A stretch of 64,000 nucleotides of DNA from Ceratotherium simum simum (GCF_000283155.1 NW_004454178.1:5858911-5922910), one strand, 5' to 3'. Numbered from the stretch's first letter, positions 21,837 through 33,956 are shown. The notes: generated by a model not told the origin, from the letters alone. Numbers and translations: made by a program.

Positions 21837-21930
21837 TATATATATACATACATATATAGGTATATCTATATCTGTCTGTCTATCTCCCATTGGTTCTGTT
21901 TCTCTGAAGAACCCTGACAGATACACATGG
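21837..21930 (+). mobile_element. Old LTR-like repeat, right end
   Basis: TA and TCTG simple sequence, then 'cccattggttctgtttctctgaagaaccctgacagatacac', the right terminus of the repeat begun at 19735; the counterpart in the second copy is at about 36320-36360. Confidence 0.65.
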
Positions 21931-22271
21931 CTATTGTCTTAGGTTATACACTGTCCCAGAGTTCCCAGGAGAAACTGGTAGGGAGTGGAGGAAGCGAGAG
22001 AGAGAAGGGAAGCCAGGTACAGAAGCAATTTCAGGTATAGTCCTATACCTCTGTCATTAGCTACAGTCTCCATGGAAGGACATGAATGCCCACTTACTTT
22101 CTGTTCTGGGTTGGTCCTGGCAATGGATTCCAGTGGCCCAAGCATTGTCTTCTGAGGAAGAATGTGGGGCCCAGCCCACAAGAGTAAAGCACCCTCAAGC
22201 TGGGATGACAGAGGAGGAAGTGACTAAAAGATATCAAGATGGCACCAGAAAGAAGGGAATCACCCTTTATC
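21931..22271. other. Unique DNA, nothing recognised
   Basis: No element recognised. Overlapping open frames on both strands are short and without motifs. Confidence 0.4.
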
Positions 22272-22352
22272 TTTGTAAACCTCACCCCTAACACCTAGCC
22301 AAGTGCCTGGTGTATAGTCAATGCTAAATAAATATTGAACAAATAAATGATC
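22272..22352 (+). mobile_element. L2 3' terminus
   Basis: 'cacccctaacacctagccaagtgcctggtgtatagtcaatgctaaataaatattgaacaaataaat' is the classic L2 end. Confidence 0.8.
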
Positions 22353-23049
22353 CATCCTGCTGCATTTCACTAAGATTCACATTTACAAACAAGGCAGAAA
22401 ATCAACTATTCTTAGGAGTACTTTTTTGATGTTTCTTTAGAGCACAACTGTTGAAAAATATTTGTGAAAGGAAAGAGTTTTGAAAATATCTTCAGGGTTA
22501 CTTGACAGATAATTCCTTTTATAGAACTGTATGATAAAATTAAAGTTGTTAGGCTTTTGCTAGAAAATTTTGAGAGCTTATCCTAACAGTAAGTCAGGGA
22601 AGAACCCGTACATGATCAAAACAACTTTGAGAAATACAAATTGTACATTGTCAAACCAGAAAACTTCCAGTCTCTCTCTCTCTCCCCTTCTTTCTAGCAC
22701 ACACACAAGTCCATATGAGTTCACAAGTGCACACACACAAAAAAAAGGTTACTATTTCCACAAAATAATTTCTATACTCAGCACAAAATTCACATATAAG
22801 TAAATAAATAAATATCAAGATATTAGGACAATCTGATATAGAGTGATATTAAGTATAGTTTTCAACAAGGTATCCACAAAGTGGAGAAAGATATTTGTAA
22901 GTAAAACGTGAGAAAAGATATTTGTAGGGATAATGTCTAGAATGGTACTTGTCTTTTGGAAGAATCATATCACCATTATGTAACTTCCAGAGCATAGAAG
23001 TTTTGCTGGTTCCTTAAAATGCCATGGATACATTTTTTGGCAGGCGAGA
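22353..23049. other. Unique DNA with short simple repeats
   Basis: A (TC)n tract near 22673-22684 and CA-rich sequence near 22697-22740. Otherwise nothing recognised. Confidence 0.4.
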
Positions 23050-23590
23050 AGGACTGGCTTACCCCAAGAGGCAGTTGAGGAATTGCTCAACTGTCAAGGA
23101 TAGGTCTTTATCACCAACAGAATCAAGTCCCAGCTCCTTAGCAGAGCACGTAAGATCTTTCACCAGTGGTGTCCAGCCAGTCTCTCCAGCCATGTTTCCT
23201 GCCCCTCCCCACCAGCAGAGCTTACAATGGGGCCACCCAAATTATTCATGCTTCCTCCGAGGGAATGGGCCGTGCTCTGGCATGCCTGGGTATCTTTCTA
23301 CTTCCTGTTTCTTCTGCCAGGTACATCCTTGCTCTCCATGGCAAACACTGACTCATCGGTCAGGAACCAGCTCAAATAAGCTATGAAGTAATCCCTGATC
23401 CTCTTAGGCAGGTAAGTCAAGCCTACCTCTGTTCTCCCAGAGTTCCTTGCACACCCTGTCTGGTGGAACTTTTATCATATTGTATTGCAACTGTGTGGCG
23501 TGTGAGCTCCTTAAGGACGAGGACTGTATCTTATTTATCCTTGTGCCCACGTGCTCTGGCACATAGCAAGTCTTCAATAAATTAATCATG
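23050..23590 (+). mobile_element. L2 LINE 3' region
   Basis: L2 order: 'aagtcccagctccttagcagagcacgtaagatctttcacc', 'tcaggaaccagctcaaataagctatgaagtaatccctgatc', 'tgtgagctccttaaggacgaggactgtatc', ending 'gctctggcacatagcaagtcttcaataaattaatcatgg'. About 540 bp, one of the better L2 copies here. Open frames inside are accidental. Confidence 0.85.
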
Positions 23591-25484
23591 GATAATCTTC
23601 CTATTTTAGGAACAGCGATGATATGAAATCTTTGGACAAAGGTAGATAGTAGGTGGATAATTTGTTATTTTAAGGATAAATAAGAGCATTGTGAAATTAA
23701 AAAAAAAAAAAAAAAGTCTCCCAAAAGGGAATAAGCATTAACAGATAAACCCTAAAAAAGTGTGGAGAATGATATAATACAATGTTAACTTAGGTACTTA
23801 AATATGTTAAAGGTTTTGTCAAAATGGGACTTCGGAATGAAGGCTTACCCTGAAACTTGGAAAAGAAATTACTTCCTAGAATTGAGCAAATGCTAGAGGG
23901 TGGAGTCATTGTCCAGGAATAGAAAGAACCATAACCTGACCTATGTCCCGTCTGGAGAAGATTCTAGTCAAATGGTCAATGCCTGGGAGGTTCAACATGA
24001 GATAAAGGGTGGGTATTCCAGTAAACAGGAGGAACCTGGAGACGGGTAGTCTGGAGCAGGTAATACTCAGAGGTCTAGCCAGGCAGGTGGTTAGGCATCA
24101 GGAAGCTCTGGAAACACGAAACACAGTCTCAGACCTAAGGCTAGAGTTTACGGGTTGGACTCCAGGCCCTTACAAAGGCTGTCAATGCAGTCTTAGTGAG
24201 ACAAGAGAACCAAGCAGACTAACCAAAGAGAAACTCAGGCAAAAAGTAAGAAGACAGAAATACAGAGTCTGGAATTAGGATACATGATGGGAGATTTATC
24301 AAAGCACAATCCTAAATGTGATTACCAAGTCAGGGCATAGCGCCAACTTGGAAATGGGAGCAGGATTAATAAGATGCTTAGTCATTGGAGCTCCTCTCCA
24401 AGGGCTTTTGGAGTTCTCCCAATCAAGAATAGAATTGGACCCAGCCAGAGCTGGACTAAATGTGCCTTGGAGAATCAAGAATTTAGATGCGGGAAGAGAG
24501 AGAAGGCAAGGATCCGGAAAGATCAGGATAAGTTTCAAAGGAAGGTGGAAAGGGTGCTTGCAGGGAAGGCTGGTTGCTCTCTCCAACATGCTCATGAATA
24601 TTTGAAATACTCAAATGTCAGCAAAGACGATGTGTGACTCACGATGGGGCAGAAGGAAGGAAGGAGGGTCCAACCACCCGCAGAAGTCAAGGGCTCGAAG
24701 AGCAAAGGGGCTTTGAGTCATTAGCAAGTGGGAGGGAGAAAGAAGTGCTTCAAAGAAAAGATTAGTTGGTTTGTAGTTAAGCAGCTCTGAAATGATACAT
24801 CAAAGACTCTGGAAGACAGAAAAGAGGAGATGAAAAAAATCAAGGGCAGAATTTGCAGAAAAGGAGCCCAGGACCTGCTAGAACAATTTGTTTTGGTCCT
24901 ACTTTATGCCCCAGTAGATAACGTGACCCTGTGTAAAGCAGAATTATACAAACATGATCAATGTTCATCAAGAAATATTTTCTGGAGCTCATTCTATTAA
25001 GCCAATTTGATTCTTTGATCAATTTTCTATACCGTGCAGTTAATTTTTTTTCATTTTTATCTTTAATTTAACCGAAATTACTTTTACTGAGATTGATTCT
25101 TTCCAACTTAAATATTACTCAGAAGCTGTGATTGTTCTATCGGAATTCTTGGAAACATTGTATTTTCTCAATTATAGCTCCCGCCACTGTGGTTTCTCTC
25201 TGGCAGGTCTTAACAAACCCAATTTCCCCAGGTCGAATTTCACGTATCTGAATTTTGTCAAAAAGATTTGATTCTGGTATCAGATTTTAGTGATTGATAA
25301 AACTTGTCATGTGAAGTTTTAGCTTTATTTTGTGATCACTATTTCCACTAACTCTAATTTTGTCTAATCTTTCCCAATATGCTTCTTTCATAGATTTTTA
25401 ATCTTTAACAAATTTTATGACCTGCAGTTTTCATCATCGTAAGTTGTACTTTGGGATATTTTTACCAAAAATATTTATTAAAAT
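23591..25484. other. Unique DNA, nothing firmly recognised
   Basis: A 17-A run lies at 23700-23716 without a recognisable retroelement next to it. The stretch 24000-24640 is purine-rich with overlapping open frames on both strands (24009-24278 and 24318-24605 plus, 24299-24595 minus). It could be a decayed LTR or other repeat; I cannot place it. Confidence 0.4.
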
Positions 25485-25870
25485 ATTTACATAATGGAGT
25501 ACTATGCAGAAACTAACAAACAAAAAGAATGAGAACGATCCCTATGAACTGCCATTATTCTTAAAGAGCAAAAGAATGTATACACTATGCTGCCTTTTGT
25601 GTAAGATAGAAAGGAAAATAATATATATAATGTATATAAACATACACAAACATATTTGCTAATTCTTGCAAAAAGAAACACAGGAAAAATAAACCAGAAA
25701 CTAATGGCAAAAGTTATGTATATGTGTGGACAGAAATGGATACATATAAGTAAGACTTCTTTGAGTATGTGTTTTTCTATACACTTTTCTGTTTTGAACC
25801 ATATATACCTATTGCCTATTCAAAAAGTAAAATGAAAAGAGAAAGAAAAAAATATAAACCCCCAAAATGA
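25485..25870 (+). mobile_element. Probable old L1 3' UTR
   Basis: 'aatggagtactatgcagaaac' followed by 'gaatgagaacgatccctatgaact', 'gtataca' and a late 'tgaaccatatatacctattgcctattcaaaaagtaaa' follow the order of old L1M/L1ME 3' ends. Confidence 0.55.
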
Positions 25871-28301
25871 AACCAAACAGAAATGAATCAATCTAACAGA
25901 TAATCGCTCAGAAAAATATTCATTTGTTTGTATTTAATTCCAAGCTTATTTATTAAAAAATGAGGAGCAATTCCCCTCAGACGGCCTACTAATATCTGGT
26001 GAATTCAATTCTTCCACAAACGTCTGTTCACTTTGTGGGCTGTGTGCTAATTGTTCATGTTACTGGTGGAAAAGCAGGAGGGAGAATCTAAAAGTCCTTC
26101 AGTGATGGCCAGACAGCTCAGCTCAGTGAATTTGTCAAAAAAAAAAAATCTATGTTCTCATAACAAGGAAAAAGACTAGCCCAAGATTTCCCTAAAACAG
26201 AATAAAATAGCAGAGTGGCTGGATGGTTGCGGTATTTGCCTGGTACCCAAAAAGGAAAAATCTCTACTTTTCCAGAAGGTTGAAGGATATATCAGCTTTG
26301 ATCTTAAGCGTAGTCAACAAAAACTACAGCAACAGACAGGAGTAATGTTACGAAACTTCATAACAAAGAAAAATAAAGTTATTTATTTTCATATTGAGAA
26401 AAAGAAAAAAAACAACACAAGTGTGGTAGCGAAGACCTTATCAAGGGGCCTCCTGAGAATTCAGGGGAAGAGGAGTAGCAGGGGCTGGAAGGGAGTTTCT
26501 GAGGCTTTATGTCTGGTCCAGGCCATATAACTTTCATGTGATTAAAAACTAGTGCACATGATCTAATAAAAGAACAAGGGACTAGGTGGGGTTGGAAATC
26601 ACAGTGAAGGAACAAAGCAGGATGTTCGTCTCTGGATGGCATCTGCGAGAGAAATCCCCCACTTCTCACCAAGTGAATCTGTGAAAGATTAACCCTGACG
26701 AACTGCAAAGAGGAACCTGGCCTTTGGGTTAAAAGGGTTACAGATTAGGTCAAAGAAAAGGTAGATTTTTTTGCAAGAAGATCTCAAAATTTTGTTCAAG
26801 AGTTAGGTTTCAAGAATTCTCTACACAGACCCATTTTTATATATTAGCTTTTATCTTAGCTTCATTTCTAAATGCAAAGTTTAGTATAAGCCTTTGTTTT
26901 TTAGGCATTTATTGCAGAACTTTTTACTATTACCAACATTTTTACACAATGATCCTCTCTTGAACTTCACATGCATTGATTTTAAATTTATTCTGTAATA
27001 AAGCTCCTAAATGTAGAGGATCAACTACAATATTATTTCAATTTTAATAGGACAATTGTGTAAACAGTACCCAGCTTGCATTAAAATGTGGATTGCTGCT
27101 CTTGTCTGAAGTTTTAAACTGCAAAATATCCACACTCTCGAGCCTTTCTAATGGTCTCATCTATCCTAGCCATTTCTCCCTATAGCCTTTCACACTCACT
27201 AGCTGGGTTCTTTTTGGTTTTGTTTTCTAACACAATGCTGGTGATTGGCTGCCTCGCAGGCAAAGTTATGTTCACGCTCTAAAAGTTAATTTGGAAGTTC
27301 AGATTGGGCCTGTATATACCAAATTGCCACAATGAAAAAAATTACTGGATAGTCTAATACATCTCAGAATCTTTAATTAACCTGGAGAACATATTTCATT
27401 GCACAGTTTATTAGATATAACTGGATGCTCAATTCTTGTTAAAATTATGGTCTTTAATTCCAAATACTTTAGGAATGGTTGTCACATAACATATTGGAAA
27501 AAGTGACCTGTGTGCAAATCATTTCACCTCTATCTCCTCAAGTAAAGGGTTAAAACAATTATATTTAACCCTTGGGCAAACAGTAAAGTGCATTAGAGAT
27601 TGTTGGAACAACATGCACTATTAAGTTCAACAATTACATTTTACATATAATTAGTACATTACTTCAAAAATACCATGACCCAAAAGGAAGCAAAAAATCA
27701 GAAAGACAGAGATATGGAGAGAGGATTTGATTCTGGAAGGTCTCACAATCAGTTTGGTAGACCCAGAATGAAATATTCTTTATGTCCTACCTTCTAAAAT
27801 TCTACTCCTATCACCTTAAAAGAACGTGATTAACAACAGTATGTAGTTTCTGGCTTATCCAGGCTTCTTTTGCTTTTCTTTTGTCATCCTACTGCCTGTC
27901 TTTTCTTGACATGCAACTATTTGCTAACTTCTGAAAGTCAATTAAAAATCCCCGTCATGGAGAAGAGCCAGAAAGAGCATAACTAATGTGAGCTGGGACC
28001 TTTCCAAGGCAGATTCCCTCTGACTTCCAGTGTCAAGAGGTCTGGAGATGTAGGGGTGACCTGGAGCCAGCACGGAGGTACAGGAAAGCACAGGACTGGA
28101 AAAAGAAGCACCATTGGCTACCCAGAAATGAATGAGAAATGTTGCATGATGGACAGATGTGTGAGGGAAGTCCCTTCACACGGAAACAACAAGGGCCGGC
28201 CATACGCTCTTTGAAGGAAAAGAGCTCAGAAGTCACCATGGCGAAAAATTAGGCAATGACGTTAACCCATAGGTTTGGGTGACATATTAGCAGTCACACC
28301 A
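25871..28301. other. Unique DNA, nothing recognised
   Basis: About 2.4 kb with no element, RNA gene or coding exon that I can support. The minus-strand open frame at 26379-26708 (109 codons) has no recognisable domain. Confidence 0.4.
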
Positions 28302-28313
28302 AAAAAAATTATT

Positions 28314-28507
28314 ATTATTTTTTTGGCTGAGGAATATTCGCCCTGAGCTAACATCTGTGACAATCTTCCTGTGTTCTGTATGTGAGTCGCCGCCACAGCA
28401 TGGCTGATGAGTGGTGTAGGTCCACGCCCAGAATCTGAACCCATGAACCCTGGGCCACTGAAGCAGAGCACACTGAACTTAACCACTAGGCCATAGGGCT
28501 GGCCCCT
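28314..28507 (-). mobile_element. ERE SINE, minus strand, single-module form
   Basis: Read on the minus strand: GGGGCCAGCCCTATGGCCTA head, 'catgctgtggcggcgactcacatac', one 'cagatgttagctcaggg' module and tail. A 12-bp duplication AAAAAAATTATT flanks it (28302-28313, 28508-28519). Confidence 0.92.
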
Positions 28508-28520
28508 AAAAAAATTATTT

Positions 28521-29584
28521 TAAGAGGTATTTCATATTCTCATCAACTTTCTAAACACTGGAATTTTATTTTTGGTGGCAACTTCAAACCAACCTAATAG
28601 ATAGTCTGGACAAGTTCTCCTGAAGCTTTACCTATGCAGCATTTCCCAAAGCAATAGGACATTATTGTACTTTGCCCCAAATTTTTAAAAAATGCAAGCA
28701 TTTCACCACATGCTCTATGGCAATGTCTTCTTGTCCACTATGTGACAAATGTAGACAAATGTGAGTGTGAGAAAATTTTGAAATGAGACAGGTAACTAGC
28801 ATGAGCATAAGGAATCTGGCACAGAGTTTTGTGGGTGTGTTTCCTCTTACTTTGAGAATTCATGTTTAAGAAAGCTAACCAGCAACTAACACTGAGCGTA
28901 AATGGCCAGTCTGGTCTATGCTATTTTACTCTTCTGAAACTTTTTCTACCATATGGTCTTTACACCAGATACTACATACAGAATGTGTCTGTGCTCCAGA
29001 CAGACGAGAGCCAATCTGTCAATGAATCTGTCAACATCACATCTAAGTAAAGGAGCACTCCCAGGGCGAAGACTGATAAACCACGGTGGGAATATTAGCT
29101 TTTGCTTTACTATGTGTGAGTAAATCAAAACAAATCAAAATGTCTTATACAATCAAAAGAACAATCCACCTTGTTTAAAAATCTGGAATTCCAAGATGTG
29201 TGTGTCATTCTCTCCAACCTCACCTACAACTTTTCTTTGACGAGTTTATTTAGGAGAAACCATTCTCCCCTCCTCCTATCATAATTATAATTTCTTGATG
29301 TTTCAGCCAACTTGTTTCCTTAAACGTATTTTGGTTGTTCTGGTCTCTCCTCATCTTGGCCAAGTGTTCGCCTGAGGCAGAGGCCGGTGTGTGAAGCTCT
29401 CAGACAAATCAATAGACAGGCCGAAGGCCATCTCCAGCTTTGAAGCCGACCTAGTAAATGAATGAAATGAGGCAACAATTGCCTCCTTTATTGTTCCTGC
29501 TTATCTGAAAACCAAAATTCTTGGAGATGAAGAGGAAAAAATGCAATGAAAGGGAAGCAAGCATCCAGAGTACACAAGTGACCA
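28521..29584. other. Unique DNA, nothing recognised
   Basis: About 1 kb. The 62-codon frame at 28862-29050 and the opposing frame at 28946-29128 have no known motif. The stretch 29370-29470 is less AT-rich than its surroundings. Confidence 0.4.
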
Positions 29585-29660
29585 CTGTAATTCAGGAGTC
29601 CTTGATTCCAGCCCTATCTCAGCCATCAGTTAGTCCTGTAATCTTTGGCTAAGTCTGTGA
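29585..29660 (+). mobile_element. MIR-family fragment
   Basis: 'caggagtccttgattccagccctatctcagccatcagttagtcctgtaatctttggctaagtc' follows the MIR/MIR3 head-to-core order. Confidence 0.55.
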
Positions 29661-29919
29661 GCATAATAAAATGTTTTCTTACATCACTAAGATTTGGAGT
29701 GGTTTGTTAAGCAATACTAGTAATTGAAATACCTTCCAGATCACTAGGGGTATTATTCAAGATATTTTCAAGTTCTTGGAAGAGTCAGAATAGCATTAAC
29801 TGAGAGCATGCTGAGGGCTGTGCGGGTGCATCCTGGCTGATGAATAGCCCAGCCAATCACACTTTCTTTCTAACTCGCATTATCCTGGCGTTTTTGATAA
29901 TCATCTCCTTGCTTTTTTT

Positions 29920-30075
29920 AAAAAATAGTCTTACCAACCTTGAAGCTGTCCTTTAACAATATAGTTCACTTTTGTCTGTTTAACTTTAAATAAAGGGACT
30001 CATTGCACGCGTTCCCTTGGGCCTTACTTCTTTTGCTCTATGTTAGGTTTGTGAGCTTCATCCATGTGTAAGCAG
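29920..30075 (-). mobile_element. Probable old L1 3' region fragment
   Basis: 'gtttaactttaaataaagggactcattgcac...tgggccttacttcttttgctctatgttaggtttgtgagcttcatccatgtgt' is the familiar antisense of an old L1 end. Confidence 0.5.
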
Positions 30076-30227
30076 CTTACCTCCTAAAAGATCAGGTAAG
30101 CTTCCAAAACAGAACAGCATAGAAGAGCAGAAGTTCCCAACTCAATCCCTTACAGTACACACGATGGGAAAGACTTCAGTTTGTGCCTCCTCAAGTTTTT
30201 TCATGCCGTCCTTCTTTCTGTCCCTCC

Positions 30228-30365
30228 TTTATTCATTCAACACTTATTTATTGAGCACCTAACTTGGGCCCGGCTCTGAGACTTGAGAGAGAGAGCAGTG
30301 AGTAATGCAAAGCTCTTTGTCCTCATGGAGCTTGCATTTTAATAGAGAGAGACGGCCAATAAACC
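30228..30365 (-). mobile_element. Mammal-wide old repeat, probably LINE-derived
   Basis: 'ttcattcaacacttatttattgagcacctaacttgggcccggctctgag' then 'cctcatggagcttgcattttaatagagagagacggccaataaac' is a common ancient mammalian repeat. Family assignment from memory is uncertain. Confidence 0.55.
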
Positions 30366-30489
30366 CATAAATCATGTGGTGATAAGTGCTCAGCAAAAAG
30401 GAGGAGGAGAAAAGACAAGAAAAGTCAGAATAAGTTTATACTTATGGAGAGTGTAGAGAGGGAGGTTGCCCTCATTCCCAACCACGGTT

Positions 30490-30562
30490 TCTCTTTTAAA
30501 TCCCTCTGACCATGATCCCCTTTCAATCTCTTTTAAATCCCTCTGACAAAATCCCCTTTCAA
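30490..30562. repeat. Tandem duplication, two 36-37 bp units
   Basis: Unit 1 (30490-30526) and unit 2 (30527-30562) share TCTCTTTTAAATCCCTCTGA then ATCCCCTTTCAA and differ only in the middle (CCATG against CAAA). A partial third start (TCTCAA) follows. Confidence 0.95.
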
Positions 30563-31155
30563 TCTCAATTCTCCATCTAGGGAATCCCTATCCCTCTCAT
30601 CTCAAAGTTCCATCCCTTTCCCAGTAAGAAAAGAAAGCTCCTTCCCTTGTTGTATTTTGCCAGTGTTGGATCCTTGATCTTCAACCAATCACTAATGCTA
30701 TCTTCCCTTTGCTTAGAATTCTCAGGGTCTGAAGAAAGGTAAGTGGGTTCTGCTCCCCGGAGGTGGGGAGGAAGCTGAACCGTCAAAGGCTACAGCTGGG
30801 TTCCTCCCAAGTTACCCAAAGGCAAACACATCTCACTAAAGCAAACATTAATTTTCTCCTAAAAACAACACAGCTTAGTCTCCGATGAGGAAATCATATT
30901 TCTCTTTGTAACACGGCCTTGATCGCTCCGCTTGTGAAATAACAACCCAGGACTTATTATGACAAGGAACATGGGACTACTTCCTGTGGCGCTTGACTGT
31001 GAGGGCCAGAACCTTAGTTGAGAATGGCTCTCTCTGGCTGGAAAAATCCCCAAGTCTTTTCCGATAGCCGCTGAGAAGGCAGTCTCAACTCATCTCCCCA
31101 CAGCCTCAAAATTTGGATATAATTCCATATGCAAAAGAGATGAAAGCATTGTTTT
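30563..31155. other. Unique DNA, nothing recognised
   Basis: No element recognised. Two minus-strand open frames (30577-30786, 30859-31053) have no known motifs. Confidence 0.4.
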
Positions 31156-31168
31156 AAATCAGGGGAGA

Positions 31169-31419
31169 GACCGGCCCGGTGGTGCAGTGATTAAGTTCAC
31201 ATGGTCCACTTCAGCAGCCCGGGGTTCGGATCTGAGGCATGGACCTACACACCGCTCACTGAGCCATGCTGTGGCGGCATCACACACACACACACAAAAA
31301 AAAAAAATAGAGGAAGACTGACACAGATGTTAGCTCAGTGACAATCTTCCTCTGGCAAAAAGAGAAAGATTGGCAACAGATGTTAGCTCAGGGCCAATCT
31401 TCCTCACCAAAAAAAAAAA
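31169..31419 (+). mobile_element. ERE SINE, long type, with internal (CA)n
   Basis: GACCGGCCCGGTGGTGCAG head, 'cagcagcccggggttcggatc' B-box region, then a (CA)n followed by A run at 31280-31306 where the body normally reads 'cccacatacaaa', and two 'gatgttagctcag' modules. Imperfect 13-bp duplications (AAATCAGGGGAGA, AAATCAGAGGAAA) flank it. Confidence 0.92.
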
Positions 31420-31432
31420 AAATCAGAGGAAA

Positions 31433-31877
31433 GGAATCATCACAGCTTAGCTTCAGGATGAATCTTGGAATAATGATAGGATGTACTACTATTAATAAGA
31501 ACAACAAGAACAACAATAATAATAAAGGAGGTAGGAGAACCAGTCAGAAAATTCAAGTTTCTAGATGAGAAGTAATGAGCTCTGAATGGAATTAGTGGGA
31601 ATTAGGTAGGAAAAGTCAGAGGTAGATTCAAGGCACATGCGGAAAGAAGTTACAGAGCTTGGCAACAAATTAAATATCAGGGGCAATTGAGAGATGCCAA
31701 CGTTTCAAGTTTGGGGACCACATGAAAAGAAATATGGGTGAAGGAAGAGGAGGGACAATCAGGGCCGGGATGGTAGGGCGGGAGAAGAAATAGTCAGTTG
31801 TGAGCGTGTTTTAGATGTTCAGAAACATCCTGTACTGTGTCAATGTCTCTCAGACCTTGAGTCAAAAAAGACTTCTC
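31433..31877. other. Unique DNA, nothing recognised
   Basis: It contains an AAC/AAT-rich stretch (31495-31525). No other feature. Confidence 0.4.
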
Positions 31878-32135
31878 AGTAGCAGTATAGAAAGAGGTTA
31901 AGAACATGGGCCCTGGAATTAGACAGATGGTGGTTTGAATCCTGCCTTCACTCCTTGCTACTTGTATGACTCTTGGCAAGATATGCTCTCTGCTCACTGT
32001 GTTCGTCGGTAATATGAAGTTAATAGTGCCTCCCTCATAGAAGGTTTAAAGGAGAGGATTAAATGAGAAAATTTAAGCAGACCACTTTGAGTATTTCCCG
32101 GCATACAGTAAACGGTTTATAAAAGTTATAAACCT
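31878..32135 (+). mobile_element. MIR SINE, nearly full length
   Basis: Complete order from the tRNA-like head ('agtagcagtatagaaagaggttaagaacatgggccctgg', 'gtttgaatcctgcc') through the core ('tatgactcttggcaag') to the tail ('ggattaaatgagaaaattta', 'cggcatacagtaaacgg'). About 255 bp, close to the MIR full length. Confidence 0.85.
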
Positions 32136-32140
32136 CACTC

Positions 32141-32769
32141 TTGTTCACTGCTTTATTCAACCTTACTTAAGATATAGACCCATATAAAAATTTTACATTA
32201 TCCTCATGTAACCCAGGATCACTTCATCTTTGTTTACTTTCAGGATTTGATTCCAGCTTGGCGGTCAACGACTGAGTTTGCAAACTGTCCCAGGCGCTCT
32301 GTCCTACAGTGATGAGACACTTAGAGAGTATTTGGCAAAATCCTTCGCCTAGACAGATCAGGAGGATTGTGTACACTTTGCACTTTGTAATCAAATGAGA
32401 ACTATGTGTCAATTCATCACACTCTTGTATCCCAAACCTTACTCAAGGTGATTTCAGTTGAACATGTGCTTATCAAAGTAGTGATCTACTCTTAAGAAGG
32501 TATCTTGTGTGAGTAAGAAGTCCCCTCCCTGGTGGGTGTACAATAGTAAATCAATGTATTGTGTGGGGGTGTGAATAAACAAGGTGTTGTCACCGGAACA
32601 TGTGCAGAGCTTACGAAGGAGTGGAATACTTGGAGGTTTGCTCTTGTGCTATTGGAAACAAAAAGTCTACTTTAGTAATAATTCCTTAAAGTTTAAACGT
32701 CCCATTAGTTCCTTAAAATTAAATGCATACCAGGCAATTGTCACATAGTTTGTAAAGATTTTAAAGAAG
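32141..32769. other. Unique DNA, nothing recognised
   Basis: No element recognised in about 630 bp. Confidence 0.4.
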
Positions 32770-33190
32770 ACCATTCATCCATTCAACATTTATTGAGTGC
32801 AGACCCCATGGAAGAAAGGAAGCAGACCTAGTGGAATCTGACAGATCTCGCCTTGAAATTTGGCTCTGTCACTTGCTAGTTAGATTCCGATGCCTCTCTG
32901 AGTCTCGTGCTCCCCTTTAAAATGGAGATAATAAATCTATCTTGCAAAGCTGGTGTAAGCTTCAAACACTGTAATGTGTTTAAAGTGTCTAAGGCCATGC
33001 CTGCATTAAATAAATAGAGTTTAAGTTAATTAAAATTTTAATATTATTAAATTAATGTAATTGCTGATTATTAAATAAATGTTCAATGAACTACCATTAT
33101 TACACACGCTAAGTACTATAGTGCATAAGAGGCAAGTACACTGTCAGTGCCCTGCAGTGGCTCACAACCTTATAGAGAAACGTGTAATCC
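32770..33190 (+). mobile_element. Old repeat interrupted by a MIR
   Basis: The left piece 'catccattcaacatttattgagtgcagacccc' (32774-32805) and the right piece 'acacgctaagtactatag...ctgcagtggctcacaacc' (33103-33170) look like halves of one old repeat. Between them is a MIR, about 32815-33010, with 'ggctctgtcacttgctagtta', 'aaaatggagataataaatctatc' and 'gcctgcattaaataaatag'. Confidence 0.55.
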
Positions 33191-33337
33191 TCTTCATGGT
33201 GACATAAGGTTGGTCCCAAATATTGCAAATTAAGCAATTCAGGTGGAGTACGTTTCACGGACTTTGTTCTGAAACATATGAACTTCCTGAGACTGAGTTT
33301 GTCCTAGAATTGAAACTCCTTTTAAGAAATACAGGTC

Positions 33338-33589
33338 AGGGCCAGCCTGGTGCCATAGTGGTTAAGTTCACACACTCCGCTTTGGCAGCCCAGGGTTCAC
33401 ATGTTCGGATCCCGGGTGCGGACGTATGCACTGCTTATCAAGCCATGCTGTGGCAGGCGTCCCACTATAAAGTAGAGGAGGCCCGGCATGGATGTCAGCT
33501 GAGGGACAAGCTTCCTCAGCAAAAAGAGGCAGATTAGCAACAGAGGTTAGCTCACGGCCAGTCTTCCTCATCCCCCCCCACCAAAAAAA
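33338..33589 (+). mobile_element. ERE SINE, long type
   Basis: AGGGCCAGCCTGGTGCCATA head, 'gttcggatcccgggtgcggac', 'cttatcaagccatgctgtggcagg', two 'RgttagctcaBgg'-type modules and an A tail. Near-perfect 14-bp duplications AAGAAATACAGGTC / AAGAAATGCAGGTC. Confidence 0.93.
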
Positions 33590-33694
33590 AAGAAATGCAG
33601 GTCTAGCAAAGAAAGATCAATTTATAGGTACCAAATCAGAAACAGTTTCAACCTTCAACAAATACTACCCACAAAGGGCTTGTTAGCTAACATC

Positions 33695-33956
33695 CTTTTT
33701 ATTTTCATGTGTGTGAGGAAGATGGGCCCTGAGCTAACTTCTAATGCCAAGCCTCCTTTTTTTTTTTTTTTTTTGCTGAGGAAGATTGGCCCTGGGCTAA
33801 CATCTGTGCCCATCTTCCTCTACTTTATATGGGATGCTGCCACAACGTGGCTTGACAAACAGTGCATTGGTGAGCACCCAGGATCTGAACATGTGACCCC
33901 CGGGCCACGGAACCGGAGCGCCCACACTTAACCACTACACCATGGGGCTGGCCCCA
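33695..33956 (-). mobile_element. ERE SINE, long type, minus strand
   Basis: On the minus strand: GGGGCCAGCCCCATGGTGTA head, 'gttcagatcctgggtgctc', two 'ttagcYcagggcc' modules divided by an internal A run (T run at 33757-33774). Flanked by TTAGCTAACATC / CTAGCTAAGATC. It lies 92 bp downstream of the plus-strand SINE at 33338, in opposite orientation. Confidence 0.9.

Noticed and set aside
24009..24637. Overlapping open frames on both strands as a gene
   Set aside because: No known motif, no consistent frame between strands; purine-rich composition alone can keep frames open.
26379..26708. A 109-codon minus-strand open frame
   Set aside because: Length is within chance for this much sequence; no recognisable domain or exon signals.
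28862..29050. A 62-codon frame ending next to a GTAAAG donor-like site
   Set aside because: The site is weak, the frame stops at the same place, and an opposing frame of the same length exists; no support for an exon.
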